Notes under the pieces: generated by a model
What the model was told of the DNA's origin: nothing
The model's database searches: none
The model's input: the letters and a program-made list of their open reading frames with translations, nothing else
NCBI GenBank assembly: GCA_015689645.1
Contig: WVSM01000003.1
Location: forward strand, 372,001-436,000
From: Rhodobacterales bacterium HKCCE4037
GTDB lineage: Bacteria; Pseudomonadota; Alphaproteobacteria; Rhodobacterales; Rhodobacteraceae
Direction of reading: 5' to 3'
Length of the DNA: 64,000 bases
Program-made: the position numbers and the translations under genes
In this document: piece after piece, positions 17,983 to 26,966 of the stretch
Layout of the letters: every line of letters begins with the position of its first letter
How positions within the stretch are numbered: position 1 is the first letter of the stretch

Positions 17983-18951
17983 ATGGCGAAGCCTCGAAGC
18001 GACTGGCTCGACAGCTTCATTGATCGTTTTGCCCGCTCAGTGATCTGGCTTGCCTTGCGCCTGCCCTACCGGCGCCGTGTCCCCATGGTCGGGACGTTGA
18101 TGCGATCCTTGGGCGGGGTGACGGGCTATCGCGCGCGCGCCGAAGAACAGTTGGCCTATATCTATCCGGACATGTCCCCCGAGGCTCGCAGGCGCACCGC
18201 CCGTGCCGTTCTGGACAATGTCGGGCGCGTCCTCATCGAGAACTACTCGACCGAAGATCAACTGCGCCTTGCGCGCCAATGGCCAACCGATGGTCCCGGA
18301 TTCGCCGCCTGCGAGGCGGCCCGTGCAAATGGCCGTGGCATTCTGTTCATTTCAGGACACTTCGGAAATTATCAAGCGGCGCGTGCCGCGATGAATGTCC
18401 GCGGCTATAACATGGGCGGGCTCTACCGCCTGATGAACAACCCTTACGTCAACGCACATTACGTCGCGACGGTGGAAGCTGTCGGCGGCCCCGCTTTCCC
18501 ACGCGACCGACGCGGGCTGGCGAAGTTCGTGCGCGTCTTGCGGGACGGTGGACAAGGCGCGATGCTGATTGACCAATATTTCAGAGGCGGTGCGATGCTC
18601 GATTTCCTCGGAAAGAGCGCGCCAACCGCACTCTCCGCTGCCGAGCTTGCACTGAAATACGATGCCCTGCTGGTTCCGATCTATGGTGTCCGGCAGGAAA
18701 ACGGTCTCGATTTCGAGATCCGGGTCGAGGAACCTATTCCCCACAGCGATCCCCGAACGATGACCCAAGCCCTCAACGACAGCCTTTCTGCGCAGGTCAA
18801 CGCTCATCCCGAGCAATGGTTCTGGGTGCATCGGAGATGGAAACCGGAGCGTAAGCCAAAAGCGGCACGGTCGCGGCGCACGGAAAGGCAGGAACCCAAT
18901 TCTGCTCAGGAACGACGGAATGTTCCTGCGGACAATAATTCGAGCCGTTGA
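17983..18951 (+). CDS. LpxL/HtrB-family lipid A acyltransferase-like protein with unusual H-x4-Q motif
   Basis: Lysophospholipid/lipid A acyltransferase family, 322 residues, probably peripheral to the inner membrane, and expected to add a secondary acyl chain to lipid A or a related lipid. Landmarks are RSLGGVTGYRARAEEQLAYIYP and GILFISGHFGNYQ. In this family the catalytic pair is His-x4-Asp/Glu; here it reads His126-x4-Gln131 (codon CAA). The rest of the fold is intact and the C-terminus ends in a basic, polar tail. The ATG at 17983 has GAGGA seven bases upstream; earlier ATGs lack a ribosome site. It lies at the border of the AT-rich island. Confidence 0.82.
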   Translation: MAKPRSDWLDSFIDRFARSVIWLALRLPYRRRVPMVGTLMRSLGGVTGYRARAEEQLAYIYPDMSPEARRRTARAVLDNVGRVLIENYSTEDQLRLARQWPTDGPGFAACEAARANGRGILFISGHFGNYQAARAAMNVRGYNMGGLYRLMNNPYVNAHYVATVEAVGGPAFPRDRRGLAKFVRVLRDGGQGAMLIDQYFRGGAMLDFLGKSAPTALSAAELALKYDALLVPIYGVRQENGLDFEIRVEEPIPHSDPRTMTQALNDSLSAQVNAHPEQWFWVHRRWKPERKPKAARSRRTERQEPNSAQERRNVPADNNSSR

Positions 18952-19251
18952 TGCTTAGCGTTGGGTTTACGCCCTAGAAGGTCCGCGATTGCGATAATGC
19001 CTTTATAGAAAGAGTATACAAGAAAAGCAGTTTGGTGGATAAGCAGATATCATAACTGCCATAAATCAAACCGCCACCGTATCACTCCACTGGCGTGAGC
19101 CAGCGTAAAGGATGGTCGCTCTCACTCAACAGAAAAATCCCGTGGTAGGTCAGGCACAGTGGGTTCTCTACTGCATTTTCGGAAAGCCTACATTATCCGA
19201 AACGCCGGACATCATAAACTTAACTCAAAATGAGTACTGAATCATAACTTG
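18952..19251. other. 300-base AT-rich gap with no recognisable gene
   Basis: Separates the rightward acyltransferase gene from the leftward glycosyltransferase gene. Base composition drops clearly against the left flank. No open frame with a ribosome site, terminator with T-run, tRNA or transposase fragment was recognised. It marks the left edge of the glycan/sulfotransferase island. Confidence 0.5.
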
Positions 19252-20133
19252 CTAGCTTCTGGAGGGTTTTTTTCCGAAGAAACCAAGTCTTACTATCTCA
19301 GCGTTGTAGACCCAACCCATTTGATAGTCGTACAGCATCGCTAAGAATCGCACACGAGCGGGCGCCTCTGGTACTTCTCGCCAAATCTTTCGAAATTTTC
19401 GAATTGACGGAATCAGGTACTTGAGGCGTGGGATTCTCTTCAACACTGGCTGATTACATTTCTCCGTGAACCGTGCTCCCGCAATTCTTCTGATCTTGGC
19501 AGCGCATTCCAAATAGGACTTCCGTGCGGGATGCCACACTACCATTTCTTCTTCGAACACAATTGGTATATTCTCCTTATTGGCACGGCGATTCCATTCG
19601 AAATCACCACCAGAGAAGCGATCGTCTCTGAAGAGACCCACGTGTTCGAATGCAGACCTTCTGACTGCGAGGTTTGCCGTGACAGCGTGACCTCGCTTGA
19701 CATACTCATCTTGCCGCAAGTTAGTTACATGGTCGTATACATTCCAGCCATTCCAAGTCGTACCTTCGGGGGAAACCGCGATTCTTCCTGCAACCCTTTC
19801 GCAACCTTCCTCGCTCAAAAATCGTGCCAGCCCAGCTGAAAGCCAACGTTTCGATGGAAGACAGCCACTATCTGTAAAAAAGATGAACTCTCCTCGGGCT
19901 ACCTTGATAGCGGTGTTTCGTGCTGCATAAGATCCAGGCTTCGGCTCCCATATGAAACGTACGTTACTGGCGCTACCAATATTCTCAGGCAACGTCTTTT
20001 CACGATTATTGTTAGCGATAATTATTTCGTAACGTGAAGCATCTATATCCTGGAATGCCAATGCAGCTAGACTGCTTTTCACTCCCGGCCAGTCTTCGAA
20101 GGTAGGGATAATAACAGATATGATCGGTATCAT
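19252..20133 (-). CDS. Family 2 glycosyltransferase
   Basis: GT-A fold transferase of about 293 residues. It starts IPIISVIIPTFEDWPGVKSS, has a nucleotide-sugar segment EPKPGSYAARNTAIKVARG, and a FFTDSGC motif in the usual DxD place. A GGDFEWNRRA motif likely holds the catalytic base. No membrane anchor is evident. The ATG at 20133 gives a family-like N-terminus; another ATG 15 codons upstream would overlap the preceding gene by about 35 bases. Last gene of the leftward island, and lower in GC than flanking genes. The sugar donor is unknown. Confidence 0.85.
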   Translation of the reverse strand: MIPIISVIIPTFEDWPGVKSSLAALAFQDIDASRYEIIIANNNREKTLPENIGSASNVRFIWEPKPGSYAARNTAIKVARGEFIFFTDSGCLPSKRWLSAGLARFLSEEGCERVAGRIAVSPEGTTWNGWNVYDHVTNLRQDEYVKRGHAVTANLAVRRSAFEHVGLFRDDRFSGGDFEWNRRANKENIPIVFEEEMVVWHPARKSYLECAAKIRRIAGARFTEKCNQPVLKRIPRLKYLIPSIRKFRKIWREVPEAPARVRFLAMLYDYQMGWVYNAEIVRLGFFGKKPSRS

Positions 20134-20143
20134 CGAATTAAGC

Positions 20144-20992
20144 TCAACCTCGGTCTGCACCTTTAGAAGAGCCGTCATACTCGAAATTCAGCCAGCGGGC
20201 ACCCTGAGCCATCAAACGCAGTTGTTCGGGGACTCTATTGAGGTCCTGCCAGAGACGCCTGGCACGAGCAGCAAACGACTTGGATTGCTTTTGCCGCTCC
20301 GACAGTAAGTCCGACGGCAATTCATCGTCGTCCTGTTGCCGCGCCATGGCCGGCCTGACAACCGCAACATGTAAGTCGTTAAATACCGGTGAAACATTCG
20401 GGCTGAAAAGAAAATGGTCGATCGGCATATCAATAAGCCCACGGTGGTTGATAATGGTCTTTGCGCCATCCAAGGTGATCAAGTAGCAAGCCGCACCCGC
20501 CGTTCGTGAGTACAGGCGATGGAGAGTTCGGTCTGCAAGAGTTGCATCCTTGAACTCTGGGCCAAGCAATCTCTTGGACGACGGTTTCCCATACTTTTCA
20601 AATTGAACGACGTGCACGCCGTCCGGAAGCCAGTCAATAGAGGTTGCGTAGGGTACGAGATCCGCAGAGAGCGCCACATCATCCTGCAAGATCAGCGCTG
20701 CAGGGGTCTCTTCATCAACGATCCGTTGGTAAATTGCAAGATTGGTCAGAGCACAGCATTGACTGCCTCTTCCCATCGGAATTCTGTGACCAGATAGCGC
20801 AACTCGTTCTCCAAGGATGCCGTCGTCGATGCTCTCCATGTCGTACGCAGATATTCTGACCCACGGCAGACCAAGGCTTCCAAGCTGGTCACTCATCACA
20901 GCTAGCCGATCCGGCCGCCGGTCCAAATTTATCAGAAAGATCGGGATCAAGGGCGTACTTTCCCATTGTCTGCTGTACAACTTCGTGACCAT
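20144..20992 (-). CDS. Family 25 glycosyltransferase (LPS/LOS type)
   Basis: Transferase of 282 residues with family 25 landmarks: IPIFLINLDRRPDRLAVMSD near the N-terminus, then GSQCCALTNLAIYQRIVDE and ALILQDDVALSADL (metal-binding acidic pair). The ID...PIDHF segment is also typical. Members transfer galactose or related sugars onto lipooligosaccharide. Encoded just upstream of the GT2 gene on the same strand, probably cotranscribed. A 210-base gap without a gene (20993-21202) separates it from the next sulfotransferase gene. Confidence 0.83.
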   Translation of the reverse strand: MVTKLYSRQWESTPLIPIFLINLDRRPDRLAVMSDQLGSLGLPWVRISAYDMESIDDGILGERVALSGHRIPMGRGSQCCALTNLAIYQRIVDEETPAALILQDDVALSADLVPYATSIDWLPDGVHVVQFEKYGKPSSKRLLGPEFKDATLADRTLHRLYSRTAGAACYLITLDGAKTIINHRGLIDMPIDHFLFSPNVSPVFNDLHVAVVRPAMARQQDDDELPSDLLSERQKQSKSFAARARRLWQDLNRVPEQLRLMAQGARWLNFEYDGSSKGADRG

Positions 20993-21202
20993 GAGGTTGC
21001 CTCGCTTGACCGAAGCATCACGCGAGAGGAAGGTCTGCGAACCTCGCCACCTTATAGGAAGCGACCGGGGAAATCACTACGACAAACCGCAATGTTGCGA
21101 TGCCACTCCACTCGATTTCGATCAAGTAGTAACCGCTGCCTCAAGAGATTTCTCGATCACGCGCAGGTAGGTCAACTCATCAAGATAGGAGATGCCGTCA
21201 AG

Positions 21203-21880
21203 TTACACTGGACGATGATACCCAAACTTCTCAATTTCCTCTTGGCAGACATCTTCGATAATCTCCAGAACCCTCGGAAACTGCGTATATAATTCTTCAG
21301 CATCTTGTCCGCGAAAAGGGCGATTTCCCCCTTTTGCCGTCTGCTTCTGAAAAACCTCCCAGAGAAATCCAAGATCATTCGAGAACATATCTTCCTCCAA
21401 GTGCTCGAATCGCAAATAGATGTCGAGACTATTGCGACCATGGAGCGGTGCGATTCTCATGTTATCAGTCAGTATGTGCGGGTTTTCTTCAAAATACTCT
21501 CCAAAATTAAGCTTGCCCGTAAGGTTGCGTTTGTGATTCCAAATATATCGCGAGATTGCACGATCGTATGGGTTTCTGACGATGGTAAACTTCCGATAAT
21601 TTTGCCAGATTTTACGTGGCAACCTCCGCCGCGCTTGATCGGCGCGCGTGTGATTTCTGAACTTCCGCTCTCGCCGCGTTAAGAAAGCTGATACAGGAGA
21701 ATTTAAATAGTTCTGCGGACCTCTAGAACCCAATTGCATCCTTGCTTCTTCATCCACTTTGGAAAAGGGCGTAATGATGCAATCCGGCCCACAGAATCCA
21801 GAGAGTGCAATTTCGAGCGACGTGCCGCCTACTTTCTTTGTCTTAATAAAGATCAGCTTCTTGGGATGGCATACAATCAT
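21203..21880 (-). CDS. Sulfotransferase family 2-like protein
   Basis: Predicted PAPS-dependent sulfotransferase of 225 residues. The 5'-phosphosulfate loop reads FIKTKKVGGTSLE (about 11-23) and the 3'-phosphate motif FTIVRNPYDRAISRY. The ATG at 21880 is preferred; a TTG seven codons earlier is possible. It lies in a glycosyltransferase cluster, so a polysaccharide hydroxyl is the likely acceptor. GC content is well below the window average, which fits horizontal acquisition. Acceptor and linkage are unknown. Confidence 0.82.
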   Translation of the reverse strand: MIVCHPKKLIFIKTKKVGGTSLEIALSGFCGPDCIITPFSKVDEEARMQLGSRGPQNYLNSPVSAFLTRRERKFRNHTRADQARRRLPRKIWQNYRKFTIVRNPYDRAISRYIWNHKRNLTGKLNFGEYFEENPHILTDNMRIAPLHGRNSLDIYLRFEHLEEDMFSNDLGFLWEVFQKQTAKGGNRPFRGQDAEELYTQFPRVLEIIEDVCQEEIEKFGYHRPV

Positions 21881-21929
21881 CTTTGATACTTTTTTCCTCA
21901 ACCCGCAAGGAAGCCGAAAGAACAGAAGG

Positions 21930-22856
21930 TCATTCGGGTTCGGCTAGAAACTCCGAACCAGTCACGAGCCAATCGAAACGGGTCATTGTGTTTGGTTGAA
22001 GTGGTTCAGTCTTATCCCAGTGAAACTTGTACACCGGAGAACTACCTTCACCACGAATGGCAGCTTGAAAAGCGTCATCACAAGGTTGGCCCAAGAACTT
22101 CGAGAATGTCAACGCTGCGCGTGCGGACATCGGCTTTCCTAACGACCAAGCGCGACCAAAATCGCGATCGTTTCGTATGAGATGTGCAAAATGATAGTGA
22201 AAAAGGAAATACGGATACCACCCAAAGGTTGTAACGAACCGATGCGTGCCCATCATTGAAGATAGGTAGGAATTTCGGCGCATAAGACGTAGAATGGGGC
22301 GCCTTAGGAACCTACCCGACTGCTTCTGAGACGCAATCGCTAGCTTGAGAAGCTCGAAATGACGGAACGCAAACTCGCTGGCGATCAAGTTCCCAGGGTG
22401 GCCGGCTAAAAACCAACTCGCTATGACCCGATCGGTCGTCCGCATTGAAACCCTTTTTAGGGTTGGAACAGATGGATCGCGAAACCAAGCGTCCGCTTCC
22501 ATAAAACGAAACGCAAAGAAGCCAGACGATGTTGCGTCGTCAATCCAACCATCGAGAGGTCTTGCACAGTAGACATCGGCATCTGCCCATACACCGCCAA
22601 AACGGGAAATCAGAGCCAAACGGACAATATTGGCGATTTTAACTAGCGGTAAACCTGATGCTAAGAGCTCTTCACAGAACTCTTCATCAAGGTAGTCTAC
22701 GAGCGTGTCCTTGGTGAGTAAGTGAACTCTCCAACCCGGGTTCCGTTGACGCCAAGATTGGACACAAATCTGCACCAGAGGGTGAGCTTGCTCAAACCCT
22801 TGAAGCCAAAGCATCCAAATGTCTCTTGGTATCTTTTTTGCATCTTCGGAAGCCAT
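21930..22856 (-). CDS. Capsular polysaccharide/GT32-type glycosyltransferase
   Basis: Protein of about 308 residues starting KKIPRDIWMLWLQGFEQAHP, the usual opening of the GT32/capsular polysaccharide synthesis group. The catalytic DxD is in FGGVWADADVYCARPLDGW. A C-terminal region with aromatic-rich SSMMGTHRFVTTFGWYPYFL follows. The ATG at 22856 lies four bases after the stop of the preceding sulfotransferase gene; a TTG at 22859 has slightly better spacing to GGAG. Probably adds a hexose to a surface glycan. Donor unknown. Confidence 0.8.
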   Translation of the reverse strand: MASEDAKKIPRDIWMLWLQGFEQAHPLVQICVQSWRQRNPGWRVHLLTKDTLVDYLDEEFCEELLASGLPLVKIANIVRLALISRFGGVWADADVYCARPLDGWIDDATSSGFFAFRFMEADAWFRDPSVPTLKRVSMRTTDRVIASWFLAGHPGNLIASEFAFRHFELLKLAIASQKQSGRFLRRPILRLMRRNSYLSSMMGTHRFVTTFGWYPYFLFHYHFAHLIRNDRDFGRAWSLGKPMSARAALTFSKFLGQPCDDAFQAAIRGEGSSPVYKFHWDKTEPLQPNTMTRFDWLVTGSEFLAEPE

Positions 22857-22860
22857 CAAT

Positions 22861-23976
22861 TCAACACTCCGAAAGGTGGCGACGGAGTTGGCCGCGATCC
22901 TCTTTCAAACACCTTCGCACGTCACGGAGCCACTTCGAATTGCTCGGTCTTATCGCCCAAAGTGATCTAGAGAGCGCGTCAATCTGTCGGTTCAGCCGTT
23001 CTTGGTCTACTACGATGATGTTCGCCACGTCTGCATTGGCATCCGGCTTGGTTGCAAAGTCCTGCCTTTCCAGCCTGGCATAGTCGAAGTCAGGAAACGA
23101 AACGCCATGCTTATCTCTGAGATCCAATGCGCCCGAATGTCCGTAGTCAAGGTAGTCTTTCCATGTTGATCGCAGCTTCGGACGCGGGTTTCCATCCTTA
23201 GCATCAATCTTCTGAAGTCGCCGCAAAAGCTTTCGCGTCCTCTCGTTGAAGACATCTTCTTCGTGAGGATAGAATGCTCGCCGAAACTTTTGTAACAGCA
23301 CCATGGTCTCTGCTGAAAAGCTCTCATTTGCCGGCCGTTTTGTTTCTAGTGCTTTCAGTTCCTCCGCAAGCCTTGGAAAGTAGAGCGCTGCAAAGTCGCT
23401 TACGATACTTCCGCCGATCATTGATTTTCGATCGAATAGCCTAACGGTTACAGGATATTGACCTACAATATCCTTGAGTCCATCAACTAATACGTCGAAA
23501 TTCCAAGGATATATGGGTTCAAACAAACTTGCTGCTCTAAGCCTTTGTTGCGAAGAAGACAAAAAGAACTCCGATGGACGCCTGGCATACAGAACGAATT
23601 CAATGTTTTTCGGACTCAATGCCTCGAGATACGCCATGAACTTTCCCGAATCCTTGGCTTTGTAAAGCCTTGCAAACCACTCTGAAGATAAGACCAGAAG
23701 ATCAGGCTTATGGCTTTCTATCTGATGCTCAATCTCTCGCATCAGCGCTTTACCAGATTGGATATAGTCCCTCTCACTATATTTTTTCATGCCGCGAGGC
23801 GCCTGATCGAAGGGAAGAAATGTATAGCATAGTTCGCCATGGTTATGGCGTTTTCGACGTCCGGGTTCGGGATAGAGAATTTGATGAGCCAATAGTCTAT
23901 GACGCGCGCCATAAAGTGCTCGCTGCAAGGCGGTTGTCCCAGTTTTCGGAGGACCGACGTGTATCACGAGCTTCAT
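22861..23976 (-). CDS. Sulfotransferase-like P-loop protein
   Basis: Protein of 371 residues with an N-terminal PAPS/P-loop motif HVGPPKTGTTALQRAL (about 6-21). An LVLSSEWFAR segment and FVLYARRPSEFFLSSSQQ, likely the 3'-phosphate site, follow. The remaining half is divergent and Lys/Arg-rich. First gene of the leftward island; its ATG has AAGG seven bases upstream. Its family contains uncharacterised bacterial sulfotransferases as well as enzymes acting on sugars, so sulfation of the surface glycan is the best guess. Confidence 0.75.
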   Translation of the reverse strand: MKLVIHVGPPKTGTTALQRALYGARHRLLAHQILYPEPGRRKRHNHGELCYTFLPFDQAPRGMKKYSERDYIQSGKALMREIEHQIESHKPDLLVLSSEWFARLYKAKDSGKFMAYLEALSPKNIEFVLYARRPSEFFLSSSQQRLRAASLFEPIYPWNFDVLVDGLKDIVGQYPVTVRLFDRKSMIGGSIVSDFAALYFPRLAEELKALETKRPANESFSAETMVLLQKFRRAFYPHEEDVFNERTRKLLRRLQKIDAKDGNPRPKLRSTWKDYLDYGHSGALDLRDKHGVSFPDFDYARLERQDFATKPDANADVANIIVVDQERLNRQIDALSRSLWAIRPSNSKWLRDVRRCLKEDRGQLRRHLSEC

Positions 23977-24159
23977 AACTTACCTTGCCAGTGTTTGGTT
24001 TTGCTAGTGGCTTCGATGTCAAAGTTTCATATAGGAGTTTCGCCAATGAGGGTCCATAGCGCATCCTGACTCGTTCGGCTCACCAGTAACAGTGAGCATT
24101 CAATGGTACAAACTCGACTGGGACATTCAGAGACGGCCCAGCACGGATGCCCTTCGAAC
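23977..24159. other. Upstream region of the island operon, no gene seen
   Basis: Low-GC stretch between the divergent sulfotransferase gene and a sulfotransferase remnant. It contains a small hairpin (GCTCAC 24078-24083 with GTGAGC 24092-24097). It presumably holds the promoter of the leftward island, but no convincing -10 was found. Confidence 0.4.
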
Positions 24160-24324
24160 ATGCGCCTGCTCATCTTGGGCATTGGCTATCAGACATGTGG
24201 CACTTCGTGGTTGCACCATTATCTCTCGCAAGCTGGTAAATTTCTACTCGAACTCGATAAAATAGAACGTTGGGGCTGCGCTCAACCTCCACGTCCAGAC
24301 CCATCAGAAGGGACGCTAGTTTAA
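24160..24324 (+). pseudogene. Truncated sulfotransferase N-terminus
   Basis: A short open frame starting MRLLILGIGYQTCGTSWLHH resembles the first ~40 residues of bacterial sulfotransferases: hydrophobic strand, then a P-loop-like GxxxxxGTSWLxxYL, followed by an FLLELDKIERWG stretch where active members have a K-E-x-H-x-W region. The similarity fades and the frame stops after 54 residues. The P-loop Lys/Thr pattern is degraded (QTCGTS). Read as the remnant of a gene lost when the island was rearranged against hemF. A real small protein is possible but unlikely. Confidence 0.45.
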
Positions 24325-24356
24325 TCTGATTCAAGCTCCAGTAAAGTCAGAGCGGC

Positions 24357-25235
24357 TCAGGTCCACTTCGCAATCGGCGGCAAACTCATCAGCACGGCAT
24401 TGGCATCGTGCCCGGTTTCCAGGCCGAACTTGGTGCCCCGATCGTACACCAGATTGTATTCGGCATAAAGCCCGCGGTGGACCAGCTGCGCCTCGCGGTC
24501 GGCCTCGTCGAAGGTCTCATGGCGGCGCTTCTCCACGCAGCCCAGAAAAGCGGGCAGGAACGCGCGCCCGACATCCTGCGTGAAGGCAAAATCCGCTTCC
24601 CAGTCGCCGGTGTTCAGGTCGTCGTAGAAAATGCCGCCCACTCCCCGCGCCCTGTGCCGGTGCGGGACATAGAAATATTCGTCGGCCCAAGCCTTGAAAC
24701 GCGGGTAGTAGTCGGGGTTGTGGCGGTCACAATGGTCCTTCAGAACGCCATGGAAATAAGCCGTATCCTCCTCATATTCGATGGCGGGGTTGAGGTCCGA
24801 TCCACCACCGAACCACCATGCGTTCGGGGTCCAGAACATCCGGGTGTTCATGTGGACCGCTGGCACCCGCGGGTTCTGCATATGGGCCACGAGGCTGATG
24901 CCGGAGGCCCAGAATCGGGGGTCCGTTTCCATGCCGGGCACACCGCGCGCGGCCATCGCTTTTTGCGCGCGCTCGCCCAACGTGCCGTAAACGGTCGAGA
25001 CGTTGACGCCGACCTTCTCGAACACCCGGCCGCCGCGCATCACGCTCATCAGACCGCCGCCCGCATCCTCACCCTCATCGCCGGTGCGGCGCGTTTCCGT
25101 GACCTCAAATCGCCCCACCGCTTCCGGGCCGCCCTGCGTGTCCTCCAGACCTTCGAAGGCGGCGACGATTTCATCCCGAAGGCTTCGAAACCAATCCGAC
25201 GCACGGGCTTTGCGGTTGTCGATGAGGTCAGTCAT
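24357..25235 (-). CDS. hemF: Aerobic coproporphyrinogen III oxidase
   Basis: Oxygen-dependent decarboxylation of coproporphyrinogen III to protoporphyrinogen IX. The 292-residue protein contains GGGLMSVMRGGRVFEKVGVN, AVHMNTRMFWT, WFGGGSDLNP, RGVGGIFYDD and EYNLVYDRGTKFGL, all conserved in HemF. The ATG at 25235 is preceded by AAGGA. The anaerobic counterpart hemN is at 36595, so the cell can make haem with or without oxygen. Divergent from the carboxypeptidase gene; the 243-base gap holds a short GCTCTGC/GCAGAGC hairpin. Confidence 0.96.
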   Translation of the reverse strand: MTDLIDNRKARASDWFRSLRDEIVAAFEGLEDTQGGPEAVGRFEVTETRRTGDEGEDAGGGLMSVMRGGRVFEKVGVNVSTVYGTLGERAQKAMAARGVPGMETDPRFWASGISLVAHMQNPRVPAVHMNTRMFWTPNAWWFGGGSDLNPAIEYEEDTAYFHGVLKDHCDRHNPDYYPRFKAWADEYFYVPHRHRARGVGGIFYDDLNTGDWEADFAFTQDVGRAFLPAFLGCVEKRRHETFDEADREAQLVHRGLYAEYNLVYDRGTKFGLETGHDANAVLMSLPPIAKWT

Positions 25236-25478
25236 GGGCCGCGATCCTTTTGCAACACTCGTCGCGGTTGTATCAGGTCATTTCGCGCTCTGCCATGCGC
25301 AGAGCCGCGGCGATACAGCCACATTTTGCCCCATCTGTTGCACGCGGAACCACATCTTCCAATTCCTTGCAGCCGTTGGAAATTTTCCCATTCCGCGATG
25401 GATTTCAGGATTCATTTCGCCTAACATCGTCGTAATGGCCGCTTCTAGACGGCCGACACGAGGCAGATAGAGCAGATC

Positions 25479-26906
25479 ATGTTCGCAAGGTTATTCTACG
25501 TCGCCCTCCTGGGCGTCGCTCTGGCGTTTGGGGCATTGGCTCCTGCGCAGGCGGCCCCCTACGCAGCCATGGTCATGGATGCGCGCAACGGTGAGGTCCT
25601 GCATTCCCGCAATGCCGATACCCGTCTGCACCCCGCGTCGCTGACCAAGATGATGACGCTCTACATCGCGTTCGAGGCGATCCGTCTGGGTGAGATCACG
25701 CTCGACACCGAAGTCACGATCTCCCGCGAAGCCGCCGCGACCGAATACGCGATGGGGTTCCAGGCCGGCAGCCGGGTACGGCTGCGCTACCTGATCCGTG
25801 CAGCCGCCGTGCGCTCGTCCAACGATGGGGCCGCTGCCATCGCTGAAGCAATCAGCGGGTCAGAGGCCGCCTTCGCGCGGCGCATGAACCGCACCGCCGT
25901 CGCGCTCGGGATGACTCGCACGACTTTCCGCAACCCCCACGGTCTTACGGAAGACGGCCACTTGTCGACTGCCCGTGACATGACGATGCTGGGGAGGCGG
26001 CTGATCTACGATTATCCCCAGTATTACAACATCTTCTCGCGCCTGACCGCCGATGCGGGGATCGCGCAGGTCCGCAACACGAACCGTGTTGTGCTGACCC
26101 AGTACCGCGGCGCCGACGGGATCAAGACCGGCTACACGCGGGCTGCGGGCTTCAACCTCGTGGCCTCCGCGCAGCGCGGCGAAGAACGGATCATCGCCAC
26201 GGTATTCGGCGGGCGCAGCTCGGCCTGGCGGAACGAACGGGTGATGGAATTGCTCGACATGGGGTTCGAGCGCGCGCCCTCCCACGTGGCGCTACGCACG
26301 CCGCCACTTCCGACCTATTCCGGGGAACCGCCGTCTGCCGATGGCTTCAACCCGCCCGGTCAGCGCGCGCCGAGCACCTCGATGCGTCCGGTCATGCGTC
26401 CGTTGGGCGAGGTGAATTCCGAAGTCTTCGCGGCCATCGACGATGCAGTGGGGGCAGCGCTCGGTGAAGTGGCGGGTGCCGATGCCGAGGTGGCGGCGGC
26501 CGTCGAAGCGGCGTTGAACGCGGTAGAAGATGCCTCGGCCCGCCCCGAGCCACGGCCGGAGCCCCAGGCCGCGCTCGAGCCCGAACCCGAGCCTGAGACC
26601 GCGCGCGAGCCGGTCGTGCCCCCGCGCCCCGCGCCCGAGCCGGAAATCGTGACGCGGGCCTCTTCCACCGGGTCGCGCCTCTACGGCGTGTCGCTGGGGC
26701 CACAGAACTCGCATTACGCCGCTGAACGGCTTCTGCTGCGCACGGCGCTGGCCGAGTTGGGCACCTTCGACGAGGCGTTGCGCAGTGTCGTCCAGATCAG
26801 CCGGGGTTACGACGCACGTTTCACGGGAATGACCGAGGACCAGGCGACACGTGCCTGCGCCCGCCTGTCGGCCCGCAACGTGACCTGCGAGACCGTCGGG
26901 CCGTGA
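25479..26906 (+). CDS. D-alanyl-D-alanine carboxypeptidase (PBP5/6 type) with C-terminal SPOR-like domain
   Basis: Secreted serine peptidase of 475 residues that trims peptidoglycan pentapeptides. Signal peptide 1-26 (ends AQA-APYAA). Active-site motifs are SLTK (Ser54, Lys57), SSN (113-115) and KTG (216-218). Instead of a standard PBP5 C-terminus it has a long Pro/Glu/Ala-rich linker (about 285-390) and a final ~80-residue SPOR-like domain that may bind denuded peptidoglycan at division sites. The SPOR call is by pattern only. It stands alone between hemF and the cco cluster. Confidence 0.88.
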   Translation: MFARLFYVALLGVALAFGALAPAQAAPYAAMVMDARNGEVLHSRNADTRLHPASLTKMMTLYIAFEAIRLGEITLDTEVTISREAAATEYAMGFQAGSRVRLRYLIRAAAVRSSNDGAAAIAEAISGSEAAFARRMNRTAVALGMTRTTFRNPHGLTEDGHLSTARDMTMLGRRLIYDYPQYYNIFSRLTADAGIAQVRNTNRVVLTQYRGADGIKTGYTRAAGFNLVASAQRGEERIIATVFGGRSSAWRNERVMELLDMGFERAPSHVALRTPPLPTYSGEPPSADGFNPPGQRAPSTSMRPVMRPLGEVNSEVFAAIDDAVGAALGEVAGADAEVAAAVEAALNAVEDASARPEPRPEPQAALEPEPEPETAREPVVPPRPAPEPEIVTRASSTGSRLYGVSLGPQNSHYAAERLLLRTALAELGTFDEALRSVVQISRGYDARFTGMTEDQATRACARLSARNVTCETVGP

Positions 26907-26966
26907 GCGTCACGGGACGGCGGGAGGGGCGAAGCCGAAGGGCGAGCGTCTCCCTCCGGCACCGCT

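Noticed and set aside
18952-19251. Insertion sequence or integrase at the left edge of the AT-rich island
   Set aside because: No transposase or recombinase pattern and no clear terminal inverted or flanking direct repeats were found.
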